Shown here piece after piece: positions 12,110-24,800 of a stretch of 64,000 nucleotides of DNA; within the stretch, counting starts at the first letter, position 1; every line of letters starts with the position of its first letter. This DNA is from Haematococcus lacustris (Eukaryota; Chlorophyta; Chlorophyceae; Chlamydomonadales; Haematococcaceae). The position numbers and the translations under genes are program-made. The notes under the pieces are model-generated. The model had not been told where the DNA came from, ran no database searches, and saw only the letters and a program-made list of their open reading frames with translations. The DNA lies in assembly GCA_030144725.1 (NCBI GenBank), contig JASKMD010000004.1, forward strand, positions 3,590,828 to 3,654,827. The letters run 5' to 3'.

Positions 12110-12659
12110 AGATGCCGCAGAAGTGCACTAATGCGCTGTTGCCGAGTACCAGGCCCTTTCGTAGGTGATACACCCGCCATCGCGGCTAGTATCCAATCGG
12201 CGTGGCCAGTTGGTTGGCCAAAGAGGCCGATACAGCCGATACAGTATCACATTACAGAGAAGCTACAGTCACTGTATCTCTGTATCTTCCATTGTATCGG
12301 GCCAGGCCTGGTTAAGAATTGTGTCGCGCCTGATGACTGCGCTGTGACCTGATGCATCAACGCGCGGGCAGCGCACAGGCAAAGCACATGCAGCGCCATA
12401 CGCAAGCCGCCCATGCAAGTCAGGTGTTCCCAACTGTTTAAAAATGACAGGAAACCGACCCCTGGTAGTAGGACGGCTGTAACTCTGCACTCACTGCGCC
12501 AAATAATATGCTAAATGATTCACAATGTAGCTAACCCGGCCAGCTACCTTTCGACCATCCAGAATAGTTTTACACTCAGTAGGTCGTGCACAGCAAAGCA
12601 TCAAAGTTGGTGATTTAAATTCGAGCCGTTGCGGAGCATGCAGTCATCGCTACGACCGC

Positions 12660-13150
12660 TAGAGCGTGACCCGGAATGTTAAACCATCTTTAACCATCTT
12701 TAACCAAGCCAAAAAGTTTAACCAATCTTTAACACTCCCGCCAGGTCGCACTCCGCAGTCGCGATGGAGGGCGAAGCCTCTAACTTCGACCCCAATGTAA
12801 ACACGCAGCCTTTCCGCGGCAGAAAACCTGATCCTACCGTGGCACAGCTGCAAGCGAGGCTGTTGCGTTCACAGACATTGCGAAAGGATAGATACACAGT
12901 CGTCATCAATGCCACTGAGAAGGTCGTCAAGCTAGTCTGCCTGCTATGCGGGCTGCAGTTGTGTGTGTCAAACATTTCGACGACACAAGAGAGCCACAGC
13001 GGAGCATGTGCCTTGCAGCGTGCCTTAGATGTTGGCGCACTCCGGGTCGTCAGGGTGTTAGGCTAGACTGGTTAAAGATGGTTAAAGATTTGGTTAAAGC
13101 ACGTTAAAGGCCCAAAACAGCAGGAAGTTAGTTTAACCAGTCGCGCTCTA
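12660..13150 (+). mobile_element. 491-bp nonautonomous hAT element
   Basis: The element begins TAGAGCGTGAC and ends with the reverse complement of TAGAGCGCGAC, an 11-bp terminal inverted repeat with one mismatch. Just inside both ends are clusters of the heptamer TTTAACC/GGTTAAA (12680-12735 and 13071-13132), in opposite orientation, typical of subterminal transposase-binding repeats. Exact 8-bp duplications flank it, as known for hAT elements. The inside holds only a 100-codon frame with a zinc-finger-like segment. With no catalytic domain it must depend on a transposase from elsewhere. Confidence 0.93.
12764..13066 (+). CDS. BED-like zinc-finger ORF inside the small hAT
   Basis: 100 codons beginning MEGEASNFDPNVNTQPF. 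The central part reads VCLLCG, then about 14 residues, then SHSGAC, giving a C-x2-C...H-x4-C pattern like the BED finger at the N-terminus of hAT transposases. It stops before any transposase core. It is either a truncated transposase or the first exon left after internal deletion. A stand-alone DNA-binding product cannot be excluded. Confidence 0.5.
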   Translation: MEGEASNFDPNVNTQPFRGRKPDPTVAQLQARLLRSQTLRKDRYTVVINATEKVVKLVCLLCGLQLCVSNISTTQESHSGACALQRALDVGALRVVRVLG

Positions 13151-13158
13151 ACGACCGC

Positions 13159-15631
13159 CCGCGTCGCTGAGGCTGCTCTACGCGAGCGTGCGCGTCGACA
13201 GCAGCAGTCGGATCGGAGAGCGGTTGCGGGAATGTGACACTGAGCCCACCTCCCCCCATACCTGGAGGGCAATGCCACAGCTCAACCATTGGGACTTACA
13301 GCATGCTACTTACTAGGTTAAGCTCCTCTCAGACATTGTTACAAACGCTCATACTCAGATAAGCCAAACGCCCACTTTGGTCTGTGACCCTCAACTCCCT
13401 TAGCCGATCTCAAGGCCTGAGCCATGCAGTCAGTAACACAGCTCCACACCATGACCGAGTTTTGACTCGGCTCCTCTCAGAGTTACACTCCCCTACATGC
13501 CATCCACCTGCGTGCAAAGTTTGATAGCTCAACTGCCACCCCACAGCCCCGTGGCCCTGATTCTGCTTGGAAAACATGATGTCACCTTGAAGATGTCAAA
13601 CTGATAGAGGCCTGGGTTGTTTAATGTGCGGTTTGTTTCAATAGATGCGCCAATGGGTTAAGAACAAACATTACGTATCGCTTTTTCTATGGGTGCAGCT
13701 GGTGCAACACGGTGGAGGACACAGTGGAGGAGGGGGGGGTGTAAGCCGGTGATACCTTAGTGTGCGCCGACCCAAATGGTGTATTTGGCGAAAGCGAATA
13801 CGCCCAGATGTTCCAAACACCCCGTCAAGGTGCCCTGCACGCCCGGCAGACATCGCGTTGGGTGTTGGCCGGACATTCCATTTGTGCACAACCAGCTCAC
13901 TACGCTAGATAGATGGGGTCACAGGGATGTGGCGCACCGTGCCAAGGAGACCCGTCTCGCCGATGTGATTTGTTCGCGGGCACATGTGGCAGTACACGAG
14001 CAAAGACTCCAATGGCTAGCGCTGATGGTCAGATTACGCGGAATAAGTTACGGCTGCCAATGTGACAAACGCTATCGAAAATAGTGCAGTATTGATAGAG
14101 TACTTGCATGAACATTACCAACCCCATGTTGGGAACGCCCGAATGCAAGATAAGAAAACACGCAGCTCCTGACGTCATTCACACCTTGAACCGCTATCTA
14201 GTTGTCAACCAGATCAACAGGATTCATTGCCGTCACGCATTATGACAGCACACGCATTAGGACATGACAATTGTCCGCGTTGCGTGTGCCATGCGTTGTC
14301 TTGCCCGCATGCATTGAGGATGTAAGAACACTGCTTGACAATCGGCATCATCCCCAGTCTCAGCCGGTCCCATCTAACACTGTTAGTAACAGAAAGCTTA
14401 CCCCTGGAAAGCAAAGCATGGCAGCCATGTGGTCTAAGTATCATGCAGAATCATAACAGGACATTGACCCTTGGAGCCTGAAATCCTATCCTGTGGAGCT
14501 CTTGCACACAATATACCGAACGTTTGGGACCTGCCGTCCTATCCTGGTGACCCCCTGCACTTCTGCACAACAGGTAGAGAGCCGACTGCGTCAATAGCCC
14601 AGGAAACTGACTCAGTCACGGATAAGAGCAAAGCTCCATACACATGGAATACCGCAATGGAGGAGGACCTCAGACTAGGTGTCCGCCTTAAGTAGAAGGG
14701 CGCCCTGATCAACAATGACGTGTGAGCCTGGACTGATCACACGTCGTAAGTTGGCTGTATGGCAGCTCATCAGGCCAACAAAACTCATTCAACAAGGAAC
14801 AACATGTTGGCCTGTGGGTAATCTCACTCCGCTACAATCATATTGAAGCATCCTCGGTCGCACCCTTGATGACTGCAAACCCCACGAAGATGGCACTTTC
14901 CCGGGACAGACCACTGGGCTCCTCATCAAAACTAGGGAGGTGCCGTGTGTACGTGCCGTGTGTCAGGATTAATGCGCGGTCAGGACTTGGCGCGTCGATC
15001 TGCGGACACAAGCACAAGCATAGGGCAATAGTTAGTAAGTACGTAACGGGGCTGCTTTATTGCGGGGCTGCTGGACTGCGGTGCTAGTGCTGGTGCGGTG
15101 CTGGTGTTGCTTGTGGTGTGTCGGAGCTCACCTTCAATGGGCTCCTTCCGCACCGCTTAAGCGATGGTTCCAGCGTGGCCCACACCGGGGCTGACTGCTT
15201 GGGGTCCGCGCGGTAATCGGCGCAGGCACGTATGCCTGCGCCAAGTAAGATGGCAATCTGCGGCAAACGGAGCTTTTATACTGTCCGCTGTCACACTGTG
15301 CGCGTGTCCGTCCTTTGACAGCCGTTGCATTTGCTGACGCGTCCTTAGCTGCTGGTTAGCTGCTGACAGGGGAGACCTGCAGGGGAGACCTGCAGCGGAG
15401 ACCTCAGCGGAGTCATCAGCGGAGACAGCTTACAGTGCGGCGTAGCGGAGCGAGACAAATGGCGTTCAGTGGCGTAATCTGGAATGAATTGGATGCGCTG
15501 GTGGGTGATGCTGCCGCTGCACTTCAGCACATCACCGTCACTTAGATGTCTTACAATGTTTACAACATGCTTTCAGGCACCGCCAAGCTGATGCCCTGTG
15601 GTGCTCAAGCAGCTATGGCAGCTCATCAGGC
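13159..15631. other. gene-poor spacer downstream of TBC1D31
   Basis: No gene is recognised. It holds a short inverted repeat (GACGTGTGA / TCACACGTC at about 14719-14748), a segment at about 14405-14490 similar to 50640-50725, a GCAGCTCATCAGGCC motif at about 14764 and 15617, and a tandem GGAGACCTGCAG/GGAGACCTCAGC repeat at about 15368-15425. Confidence 0.5.
15551..15564 (-). terminator. TGTAA poly(A) signals of TBC1D31
   Basis: Two TGTAA motifs on the minus strand (15564-15560 and 15555-15551), 68-80 nt past the stop codon. Confidence 0.45.
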
Positions 15632-15855
15632 CTAGACACCCGGCCCGCTTAAGGCGTTAACAATCATGTCCACCACTACATGTGCACAAGCTTGCTGCAT
15701 CAACACTTGCTCAGCCCCGACTGCTGGGTTCATGCCCATGCGGCGCAGCAGTTTGCCAGTACTGGACGGCAGTTCACTCATCTCACTCTCGGTCTCTGTG
15801 AGATCCAGGTCACGCCTGAGACGCTCAAGCAAGCCATCCACGTCTGACACCTCAT
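15632..15855 (-). other. last exon of TBC1D31 homologue
   Basis: It codes for an acidic-to-hydrophobic C-terminus: DVDGLLERLRRDLDLTETES, then GMNPAVGAEQVLMQQACAHV, ending NALSGPGV and stop. The acceptor is CCCCGCAG just before 15855. I do not recognise a known domain, and it is not alignable by eye with the animal C-terminus. Confidence 0.75.
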
Positions 15856-18800
15856 CTGCGGGGCAACACCAGCCATGTCATCAGCTGCACATGCAGTCAG
15901 ATCCAACCACACAGCATGGGCCACCTGGGCATGGCATCATTGGCAGACTGCTCCATAGAGGTACACAGAGCCCACTGACAGCTGTCGTCCGGGGCCATCT
16001 ACTCCTAACAATGTAAGAGAAGACTATGCTGGCTGCATGGTACTGAATCACAAACCACCCCATCACCACCATGACTGGCACATCCGTCACCAACAACACA
16101 TCCACTTTGATCAGCAGCAGCAGCTCGAGTAGAGATGCAATCACCAAAGAGAGGCATCTGGACAGCAGCAGGTACTGGTATGTTCCCAAATGGTACAACC
16201 GCCCCGCCCACAACCCCGTGAGCAGCTAGGCCAGCCCTTACCTGACGCTGACAAAACGGCCGGGTCCTGCTGCTGCATGCGTTGGAGATGCAGCGCCCGC
16301 ATCGTGTCCACATTGCTAGGGGAAGGGGTGTGACCTGCAGCCTCGGGCCCCACCAGGCCTTGCCACTCTGATGGCGAGCCACTGGGGCCCGCTGCCACCA
16401 CCACACCCGAGCACTTCCCTTCACCAAGCTCGCCCACAGCCTGGGTGTTCATGGCCCTAGCCGGGGTGCTGCTGCTGCTGCTCCTGCGGTGTGCAGCACC
16501 GCGGTCCAGGGCAACAGCCAGCCCCCTGGCCTGCCTCTCAGGGCCTAGCACCCGGGACTGCACCTCATCTGCCTGCCCAGTGCTCGCCATGGTGACCGCA
16601 GTGAATTGAGTGAGGCTGGACCGAGCAGCCCAGCCGGATGGCTGCAGGGAGGGCAGGGGGCCGCTGGCAGCCCGGATTGCCACACTGGTGGTCACTGCGG
16701 CAGCGCCCATGCGGCCATAGCCGTGGCTGCTGCTGGGGGCCAGGCCGCTGGTGGCCAGGGAGGAGGGGCTGGCACTGCAGCCTACCCCAGCGCCGGCAGC
16801 GGCAGTGGCATGGCTGGGCGTGGTGCTGGCACTGAAGGGCTGGGGCGGCGGCAGGGATGGGTCGCTGCCTGCGGAGGTGTGGGAGGGTGCCTGGCAGGCA
16901 TACTGCCTCATGGGGGGGTGGTCTAGCCGGTCTGCATGGCTGCCTGCATGGCTGGCTGTATGGCTGGTGGTGGTGGAGGGTGTGCTGGTGTGTGTTGCGG
17001 CTTGTGCCGTTCTAGAGCTCGGGTCAAAGGTCTGCACGCCTTGCACTGGGGTGACTGGCTGTCGCCCTGACTGCAGCTGCATGTCAGGCCTGACCCATGC
17101 AGCTGCACCGCCTGGCAGTGCTGACGGCAGGCGTGGGTCTTGGGGCCTCCCACAGTGGCTGCTTTCACTGGCTGGCCTGGCTGGCCCGATCAGGTCTGTC
17201 CAGCCCAGGTGTGGCAGGTTCAGGACCAGGTGAGGTTGCTGCCACTGGGAAGCTGCGTCAGGGCCCTCTGAAGCCGATGGGGCCAGCTGCGCTGCCCTGC
17301 CACTGCCACTGCGGCTGTTTGGCCCCGGGGTGGCAGCAGGGATGCAGGCGGTGGAGAGTCCTTTGGCTTCACTGTCTGCTGCTGCAGGCCTGAGTTGAAC
17401 AGGGGGTTGGCGGCGAGAGGAGGGCAGGGATTCAGAGGTGGGGATGGAGGCAGATGTGGAGGCAGCAAAGGACGACACGCTGCTGCTACGGCTGGTGCGG
17501 GTGGCATCGGGTGAGGAGCAGGAGGACGCTCTGGGCTCAGAGGCCAGCAGCCGGACCAGGCGGGCAGCTTGCTGTGCAGCTTCATCATCATCACCGTCAT
17601 CATCATCATCAAGAACATAATTTTGCTCCATAGGGTCATTCTGCCTGTCCTGGTGGTCCTTGCTGTGGTGCTGGCTCTGGGAGGAGGTGCCTTGACTCAG
17701 CCCTGTCACAACGCATGAACACAAACACAAGGCCAGTCAGGTCTGGCAGGCAGGTCAGTTTAGTCAGGTCAGCGTCAGCACCTCGCGTATTTTCTTGTGT
17801 GGTGCAACTCAGACAGGTTGACAGGGTGGGGTCAGTAGCATAGACACGCAAGGCAAGGGGCCTTCATGGCAGCAGCATCTGGGGCTAACAGGCCAGCAGC
17901 AGCTAAGGTGACAGTGTCCGCCGCAGCAGCAGTGACCTCTGTCCCTGCCCCAGCATCACCCAGCTCATCATGACTCTTAGTCAGACAAACAACGCAGTGT
18001 ACAGATGCAAGCCATGGTAGCGGATATGCAATGGTGTTTTAGGAGCTGTTGTAGAAGCAGTGTATTTTCTAGTCGCACAGGCCTTGGTGGTAGCGGCAGC
18101 AGCAGTGGCAGTAGAGGCAGCAACAGCAACAGCAGCCGCAGCCAGCAGCAGCACACTAAGACGGTGCTGGGCGAAGAGATCAACATCGACGGAGGACTAG
18201 GAGCAGGAGTCTCCCCGTGGAAGGGACGATCTTACGTAGCCAGGATCTGTTATACGGTTTGTAACAACTTCGATCAAGGTTTCCAGAGTGACACACTTGG
18301 GCGTTTTTCTGTGTATAGCAAGCAGAGGGCTAGGAGCAGCAGGTGGTAGAGAGTGATTAGTGTGACTCACTCACCGGCAGCCGCCCCTGCCCTGTAGGTG
18401 GGAGGGCGCTGCAGCGGCCAGATGGCTGCCGTGACGCCCCCTGCGGCTGACACCCTGGTGCTGGGTGGAGGCGCCTGGTCCGAGGCGCAGGCCATGGCTG
18501 AGAAGGCGGAGGTGGGCATGCCCAGCACTGCCTCCAGCGCCTGGCGCCTTGCCTCTAGGGCGCTGACATGCTGCTGCAGGGACTGAAGCTCCTCAGGTGG
18601 GCCCGGCTGGCTGCCAGCCGTCCCAGGCCCTGGCTGGCAGGCCTGGCAGCATGCGGTGGAGCAGTGGAGTGGGTGAGCCAGGGCAAGCAAGGGGTCAGCC
18701 AGTGCCAACAGGTTGCTGATCCTGCTTGCTCACAGGGTGGGCTGCTGATCCCTGCTTGATCACACGGCGTGCAGTGCAGGAATGTCTGCCAACCCTTGCC

Positions 18801-21800
18801 TTTCCCAGGGATGGCTGTCAGCCCTTGCCCAGGCATGTTTATGAGGACTCCTCCCCTCACCTGCTGCTGGGCATGGTGGGTGGTGAGGGAGGCCAGGCTG
18901 GCCTGGTGGTGCTGCTTCAGGGTGTCCATGTCGGCTTGTTGGGCGGCGGCCAGGGCAGCGCACACCTCATCCAGCGGCTGAGCTTGGGCAGAGCGCCTGG
19001 TCTGCTTGCGCCACAGGTTGACACCAAGAGGAGGCAACACCAGGGGTGAGGCACAGCCATGAAGGAGTTCTTTGCTGTCTGACAGCCATGAAGGAGTGCA
19101 GGGAGGGAGCAGGAGCAGGAGCAGGCAGGGGCAGGCAGTGGGCCCCACACTGGCAGACAAGCCAATTGTCACACTATTCACACTCCAATAGCCAATCAAT
19201 CTGTGTTTTCACGGCAATCCTCCCCAGGGGCAACAGGTCAGGGGCATGCATACAGGCCGCAGCACCAGCATGGCAAAGGGACAGGGTGACCTCACTCAGG
19301 GAGCAGCCAGTGAGGGCCAGCACAGGGCAACAGGCAAAGCGTTTGGTGATGCGCCGGGCAGGGCTACGAGCACCTGCACTTTGGCCATCTCCTGGGCGTG
19401 GCTCAGACTGGCTGCCAGGGCGCGCTCCTTGCCCTCCAGTTCCTGGGCCAGCAGGGCCATGCGGTGCCGCTCCACTGCCAGCGCCTCCACCACACGCCGC
19501 GCCTGCAGGCACGACATAGGACAGGCACGACATAGGACAGGCACAGGTCAGGCCAGGTCAGCACTCCTCTGTGTGTGTGTGTGGCTTGGGGTGCCGTGTG
19601 GCTGAAGCATCAGTGCAGGCTGTAGTCCCGGGTGGCGATGAGTGGTTGGCCATGTGCCAGAAGTGTGACACATGGCATGCCAGCAGCATGCAAGCCTAGA
19701 CATGGCTGGGTGAGTCTGACAGAAATGTGCCTGCAAGCTACACAGCAGGGGCACTCAGTGCTGGAGTGGACTCCGGCTGTCAAGGCACAGTGCAGGCTAC
19801 ACAAGAGTAGCTGCACCTGCTCATAGAGGTGAGTGAGCTATTGCCCTGCCGACTCCCTGCCGACTCCCTGCCCGGCTGACTATCTGCCTGGCTGACTCCC
19901 TGCCCGGCTGCCCCCTGAGCACCTGCAGCTCCTGCTCTGCGTTCAGAGCCTCCAGGGCACGCCGCCGCTCCAACAGTGCAGCCTGGTCGCTGAAGAGCTT
20001 GACCTGTGAAGTCCATGCGCAGAGGAGGAGTCAGCCAGCAGCACAAATGGTAGGGCCAGCCTTCTGCCTAGGAGCATCTAGAGTTGCATGCAGCTATGTA
20101 TCAGGCAGCCAGTTCGTGCTCCATGCCCAGCCAGCTGCACGTGCCACAGGTGCATGCGGCCCTGGTGCATGGGGCTGCGTCTCCTGTCTCCTGCGGAGGT
20201 CACCCTGCGGCGCTGACCTGGGCCTCAGTCTGGGCCACTCGCGCCTTGGCCTGCTGGCCCGCAGCCTGCAGAGTGTCACGCTCCAGTGCCAGCACCTGCT
20301 CCCGGCGCTGCTGCTCAGCAGCCAGCCAGCTTGCATCTGCTTGGGCCTACAGGGCAGCACACAGCGGCCCCGGGCAGCAGTGGCAGGCTTGCAGGCAAAA
20401 CAGTGCCCTAATGTGATCAGCACCAGGCTAAGCTATGCAGTCCTGACGCTACCAGTCTAAACGCCGAGCATGGCGCCGAGGTGTTGTCGCCTGGCAGCCA
20501 CGAGGCGGTCAGTGGGCCTGAACCAAGACCCTTTGCCAGTACCCTATGCCCTGACCCAGTACCCAGTACCCATGCCTGCTTCAAGGGCCCCTAGGCCTTC
20601 GCTCTAGACTGCTGTAGGCCTTGGGCTTGACCTGCCTGCATGAGGTGAGGGAGGACAGGCCTGGCCAGACACGGTTGCATGAGGTGAGGGGTATCATGAG
20701 GATGGATCATTAGGTACAGGATGAAGTCGCCAGACCTACCTGCATCACCAGGGTCTGCTCGTCCGCAGCCATGCGAGCTGCAGCTCGCTGAGCCTCTGTC
20801 TCCAGCACCTGCTGCGTCAGGGCCGCCTGCTCCTCAGCCAGGGCTCGCAGCCGCCGCTCAGCATCCACCTGCCAGCAACAGGCGCCAGGCAACACCCCCA
20901 CACACTCCATGATCCTGCATGCTGCCAGCAGAGTATGACGTCCAATGTCAGGCACGACAGAGCCTGTCCAGGAGCACAATAGCTGTGTGCTTTTGACATC
21001 TCAAATCATCGCAAAACTTCTGTAGACATGTTCTTACAACTGTTGTCGCGTGTTCTCCAACAATGGGTGTCAGCCCAACACAGTAGCCGAGCCCGTCCTG
21101 TGCATCCCTATGCATACACACAGTGCTGATGTAGACAAACTGGGTTTTGTTTTCGAGGGAACGAAAGCTCAACCTCTCCAGCAACCCCTTCCACACCTCA
21201 CTCCACCAGAGTCACAGCCGACACATTATAACTGCCACATTGCAACTGCCAAGTGCAACAGCAACATCGCAACTGCCAATCGCAGGCTAGCCAGCAGCAT
21301 GCCATAGTAGGCTCAGTGCTTGTGATGTGGCCCACCCTATAGGCCTGTTACACAAGGCTGATGGTGGGGCCAGCGCAGCTGCTGCTTCGTGGGGCCTTCC
21401 TGCTTACCTGCAGGATGTTGTCCTCCACTGCCAGCTGGCTGACTAGCAGCTCCTTGCGCACCGCAGCCTGGGCAGCAGCGTCCTCAGCTGCTTGAGCTTG
21501 CCGCATCCGACGGGCATCTTCATGCTGCAGGCACCAAGGGCACCTGGCCATGCTTAATCAGTATAACAATGCAGCCATGTTGTTGCCATGGTAGCAATGC
21601 AGCTAGACATCTACAGGCCTGGGCTACAAGCGGCTGCGAGACAAGCCACCCAAGACCCAGCCCGCTGAGGCACAGTAGTGTGTGGCTCCCCTTTGTTGAG
21701 CTGTCATCAGCTGACACTTAGTGCATCCAAGACATGCCAACTCTACATCGTAGCCCTCCGGGGACCTCTGGTGGTTGAAGGTGGGCTAGCAGAGCTGGCT

Positions 21801-24800
21801 GAGCCCGGTAGCTGCAGCAGGGTAGGTCCCTGCACCCTTGAGCACGCCATGGAGTGGGGCAGCCACCTGCTCCCTCCTTTCGTCTTGCTGCCTCACCTGT
21901 GCCTTCAGTCGCCGTGCCTCATCCTCTGTTTCCCAATCCTTCAGCTTGGCCCGCTGCCGAGCTTCCAGCTCTGCAGCTCGAGCCTGAGCCTGCGCACCAG
22001 TGTCAAGCAACACCATGGCAGGCCACACACAAGCAGACACAGCAGACCTTGCTCAAGCAGCCGTGGCAAGCCTTGGTGCAATGGCCAGACGCAGCCACAT
22101 GGCCTCCACACCATGCAAGCAGAGAGCATGCGTGCGACAAAGCCCCATGTGCACTGTCTGGCGGCTCACAGTATCCAAGACTGCATCAGCATGCTGTTGA
22201 CTGGGAGGGTGCATCTGCCAAGTGCCTGGAACATCATGCCTCTGCGACACCCAGAGGTGGGCCAGAGTTGCAGTGTCACACCTCGTCCCGCATCTTGGTC
22301 AGGGTGGCCTGCTGGGCGACCTCATGATCCAGTGCTGACATCTTCTGCTGGGCGGCGAAGTGCAGCTGGGCAATGGCCTCGTCCTCTGCCTTGCTTTGGA
22401 CCTGCAGGGGTGGAGGGCAGCCGCAAGGGCGCAGACGTGAGGCTTGCATGAGTGATGCCTGGGTGTTAAACCACCTCAGGCGTTGAAAGGAGATGAGAGC
22501 GGTAGGAGGATAACAAGACATCAGTGTAGGGAGAAGAGAGGGGAGGCCAGCCGCCTGACTTGGCCCGGTGACCCACAGCTGACCTGCAGGGCCAGCAGCC
22601 TGCGGCGTGCCGCCACATCCTCCTGCAGGTTGCTCAGCTCCGCCTGCCACTCCCTCCGCATGGCTGCCAGTGCCTGGTGCTGCGCAGCCTCAGCAATGGC
22701 CACCTACACAGGCAGCAATACGGCACACGGGCTCTGCGCTCAATAGGGCATTGCCGGGCCGGGCTGGGCTGGGCGGTGGTGTCCATGGATGAGCTGCCTG
22801 TTCAGAGCTGATCAACTGCTGTTGCCTGTTGCGAGTGCCCTTTGGAGGTGCCCTTTGGAGGCTCGCCCTTTGGAGGTGTGAGAGTGAGTGACGCACGGGT
22901 ATGAGCAGGTATCAGCAGGTATGAGCTAATATGAGCGCAGTGGCACAATGCCTCCGAGGAAACGGCCCAGTGCCGCGGAGCAAGAGCCGCCTCCAACTGC
23001 CAGTGCGGGGCCTGATGTGGTGCCCTGTAGTGCCCCCTGCAAGCCCCCACAGGCCCCACGCAGCAGCCAGGCAGCCACACAGGCAGCAGTCTCAGAGCCT
23101 GGGCCCAGCACTCCCCTGCCAGCCAAGCGCAGCAAGCGCACCAAGGCTGAGCTGGCAGCTGAGCCCACCAAGGGACTGCAATGCAGCGCTGAACATGCAG
23201 CGCATTGGGGAGAGCAAGTGGCGGCCACTGGAGCTGTGCTACTGGCCAGGCCAGGGAGCGCTGCCAGCCAAGGGCAAGGAGTACCCTGGCCTGGGCTACA
23301 AGCGGCTGCGAGACAAGCCACCCAAGACCCGGCCTGCTGTGGCACAGTAGTGTGTGGCCCCCCCCTTTGTTGAGCTGTCATAGACAAAAACTGTCAGAGA
23401 CAAAAAACTTGAGCTGTGTTGCTGTGTTGCCTGAGGAGGGACTCACTACCCGGCTCGATCTCGATCGCACTCCCAGACCTGACTGGGGTGGGGCTTTGGT
23501 TTAGTTGTAGCACCCTCCCGTCGTAGTCGTGGTGTGGTCAGGGGTCAGGCAATAATGTAGGTGGTAGGCGACCATGACCATGTGTATGCCATGTATAAGC
23601 CATGCGTATGCCATGAGCATGGGAACTCCACACAGACAAAACACCGTTTTGTAGGGGTCCACACTGGGTGTTCCACTGCAATGAAGGCTCTAGGTTGAGG
23701 GCCAAGGTGCTGGTCTACCATGAACATCTAACCTCTAACCAGGGGGTTGAGAGGCGTGAGGAGGCATTGAGGAGGCATGGCAGCAGGCTCCTGCTGTCCC
23801 CTGATTTTGTGAGGAGGGTGGCGCCGTACCAATGCTGATCATGATGGCTGACACCGCTGACACCGTCAGCTGTCAGCGGCAAGGCTGCTTGGCCAGTACA
23901 GTAGTGATGGAAGATCTGGGTGCTGGGTAGCCATGTGCCACCACCATGTGCTTCCAGGTGCCACTACTGATACCCATGCCAGTTTCCACACCAGCACCAG
24001 TACCGTCAATCAGTGGGTTAAGGAGTTCAGCAGCTGGGTGGCCATGCAGATGTGTGTGTTGGCCCACCTGCTTCAGCTTCTCCTCCTTAGCCTTGTCCTC
24101 CAGCTTCTGCAGCTCGCCTGCCATAGCCGCCTCCACCTGCACACCACCCCACACCACCACAGCAACCAGCCCCAGCCATTAGCAGTGCATGGCACAACAG
24201 GTACATGCATTTCAACAGGTGCAAGTGCAGACTGCAAACTGCCTTGCTGCAAAAGACTTGGAATTGATGAAAAGTTGGCTGACAAGGCAGCTGTGAAAGT
24301 GACAAGTTGAGGGGCAAGAGTGACAAAGGTGAGGGTGTGTGACGTCATGCTGGAGATGTGGGTCACCTGCCGCAGCTGCTCTCTCCGCTCCTGCTGCAGG
24401 GCTGTGAGCTGCTGGCGCTCCAGTGCCATGCTGTTGGCATGCAGAGCCACCGCCTTGCTGCGCACAGCCAGCTCTGACACCACGCGGCGGCGCCGGGCGA
24501 GGTCGTCCTCAGCTTCAGCAATGCGCTGCCGCTCCTGAACACAACAGTCAGGGTGCGAGGGTGATGCCTAGCTCAGCCTGCATGCCCTTTGACTCACAGG
24601 GGACTCTTGTTGAGCACCAGGCTTGGAGCCCTACTCAATGATGTGAACACAACCTGTTTCAACTCAGTGATAGGGTGATTATGATGGTCATTGCAAAAGA
24701 GGGGCAAAAATCAGGCAGCTTTCTGTGTACTGCTAGTGTGGCGAGGGCAGGGAAACTCAGTGCCTGACAGTGCGGGCAAGCCTGCTTGAGAGTGCAGCCA

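Larger units (their letters stand above)
10901..12659. other. LSG1 3' flank and gene-poor spacer
   Basis: A TGTAA at 11091 about 190 nt after the LSG1 stop is a probable poly(A) signal. From 11412 to 11590 there is an imperfect tandem repeat (unit about 30-40 bp, rich in CAGCTGCCCC and AGCTCCAGGCTG). The only coding-like piece is the minus-strand relic at 11687-12109. Confidence 0.5.
12652..13158. repeat. 8-bp target-site duplication ACGACCGC flanking small hAT
   Basis: ACGACCGC at 12652-12659 is repeated exactly at 13151-13158, directly next to both ends of the 491-bp element. Confidence 0.93.
18375..24534 (-). other. coiled-coil exon block of TBC1D31 homologue
   Basis: Exons 24534-24367, 24136-24068, 22703-22584, 22401-22282, 21989-21897, 21524-21408, 20868-20740, 20346-20218, 20003-19923, 19502-19374, 19004-18861 and 18606-18375. 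Nearly all begin after CAG or TAG and end before GT. Each codes for heptad-rich, charged helix such as EQQRREQVLALERDTLQAAG or RRLRALAEEQAALTQQVL. Many start with Val-Xaa-Ala or Ala-Gln, giving a regular phase-0 exon rhythm. It matches the C-terminal coiled coil of animal TBC1D31 in position and character. Confidence 0.85.

Noticed and set aside
14719..14748. Intrinsic terminator-like stem (GACGTGTGA/TCACACGTC)
   Set aside because: A nine-base stem without a T run in a eukaryotic spacer; probably chance or a factor site.
16606..17233. Plus-strand Gly/Ala-rich ORFs
   Set aside because: Antisense shadows of the large TBC1D31 exon.
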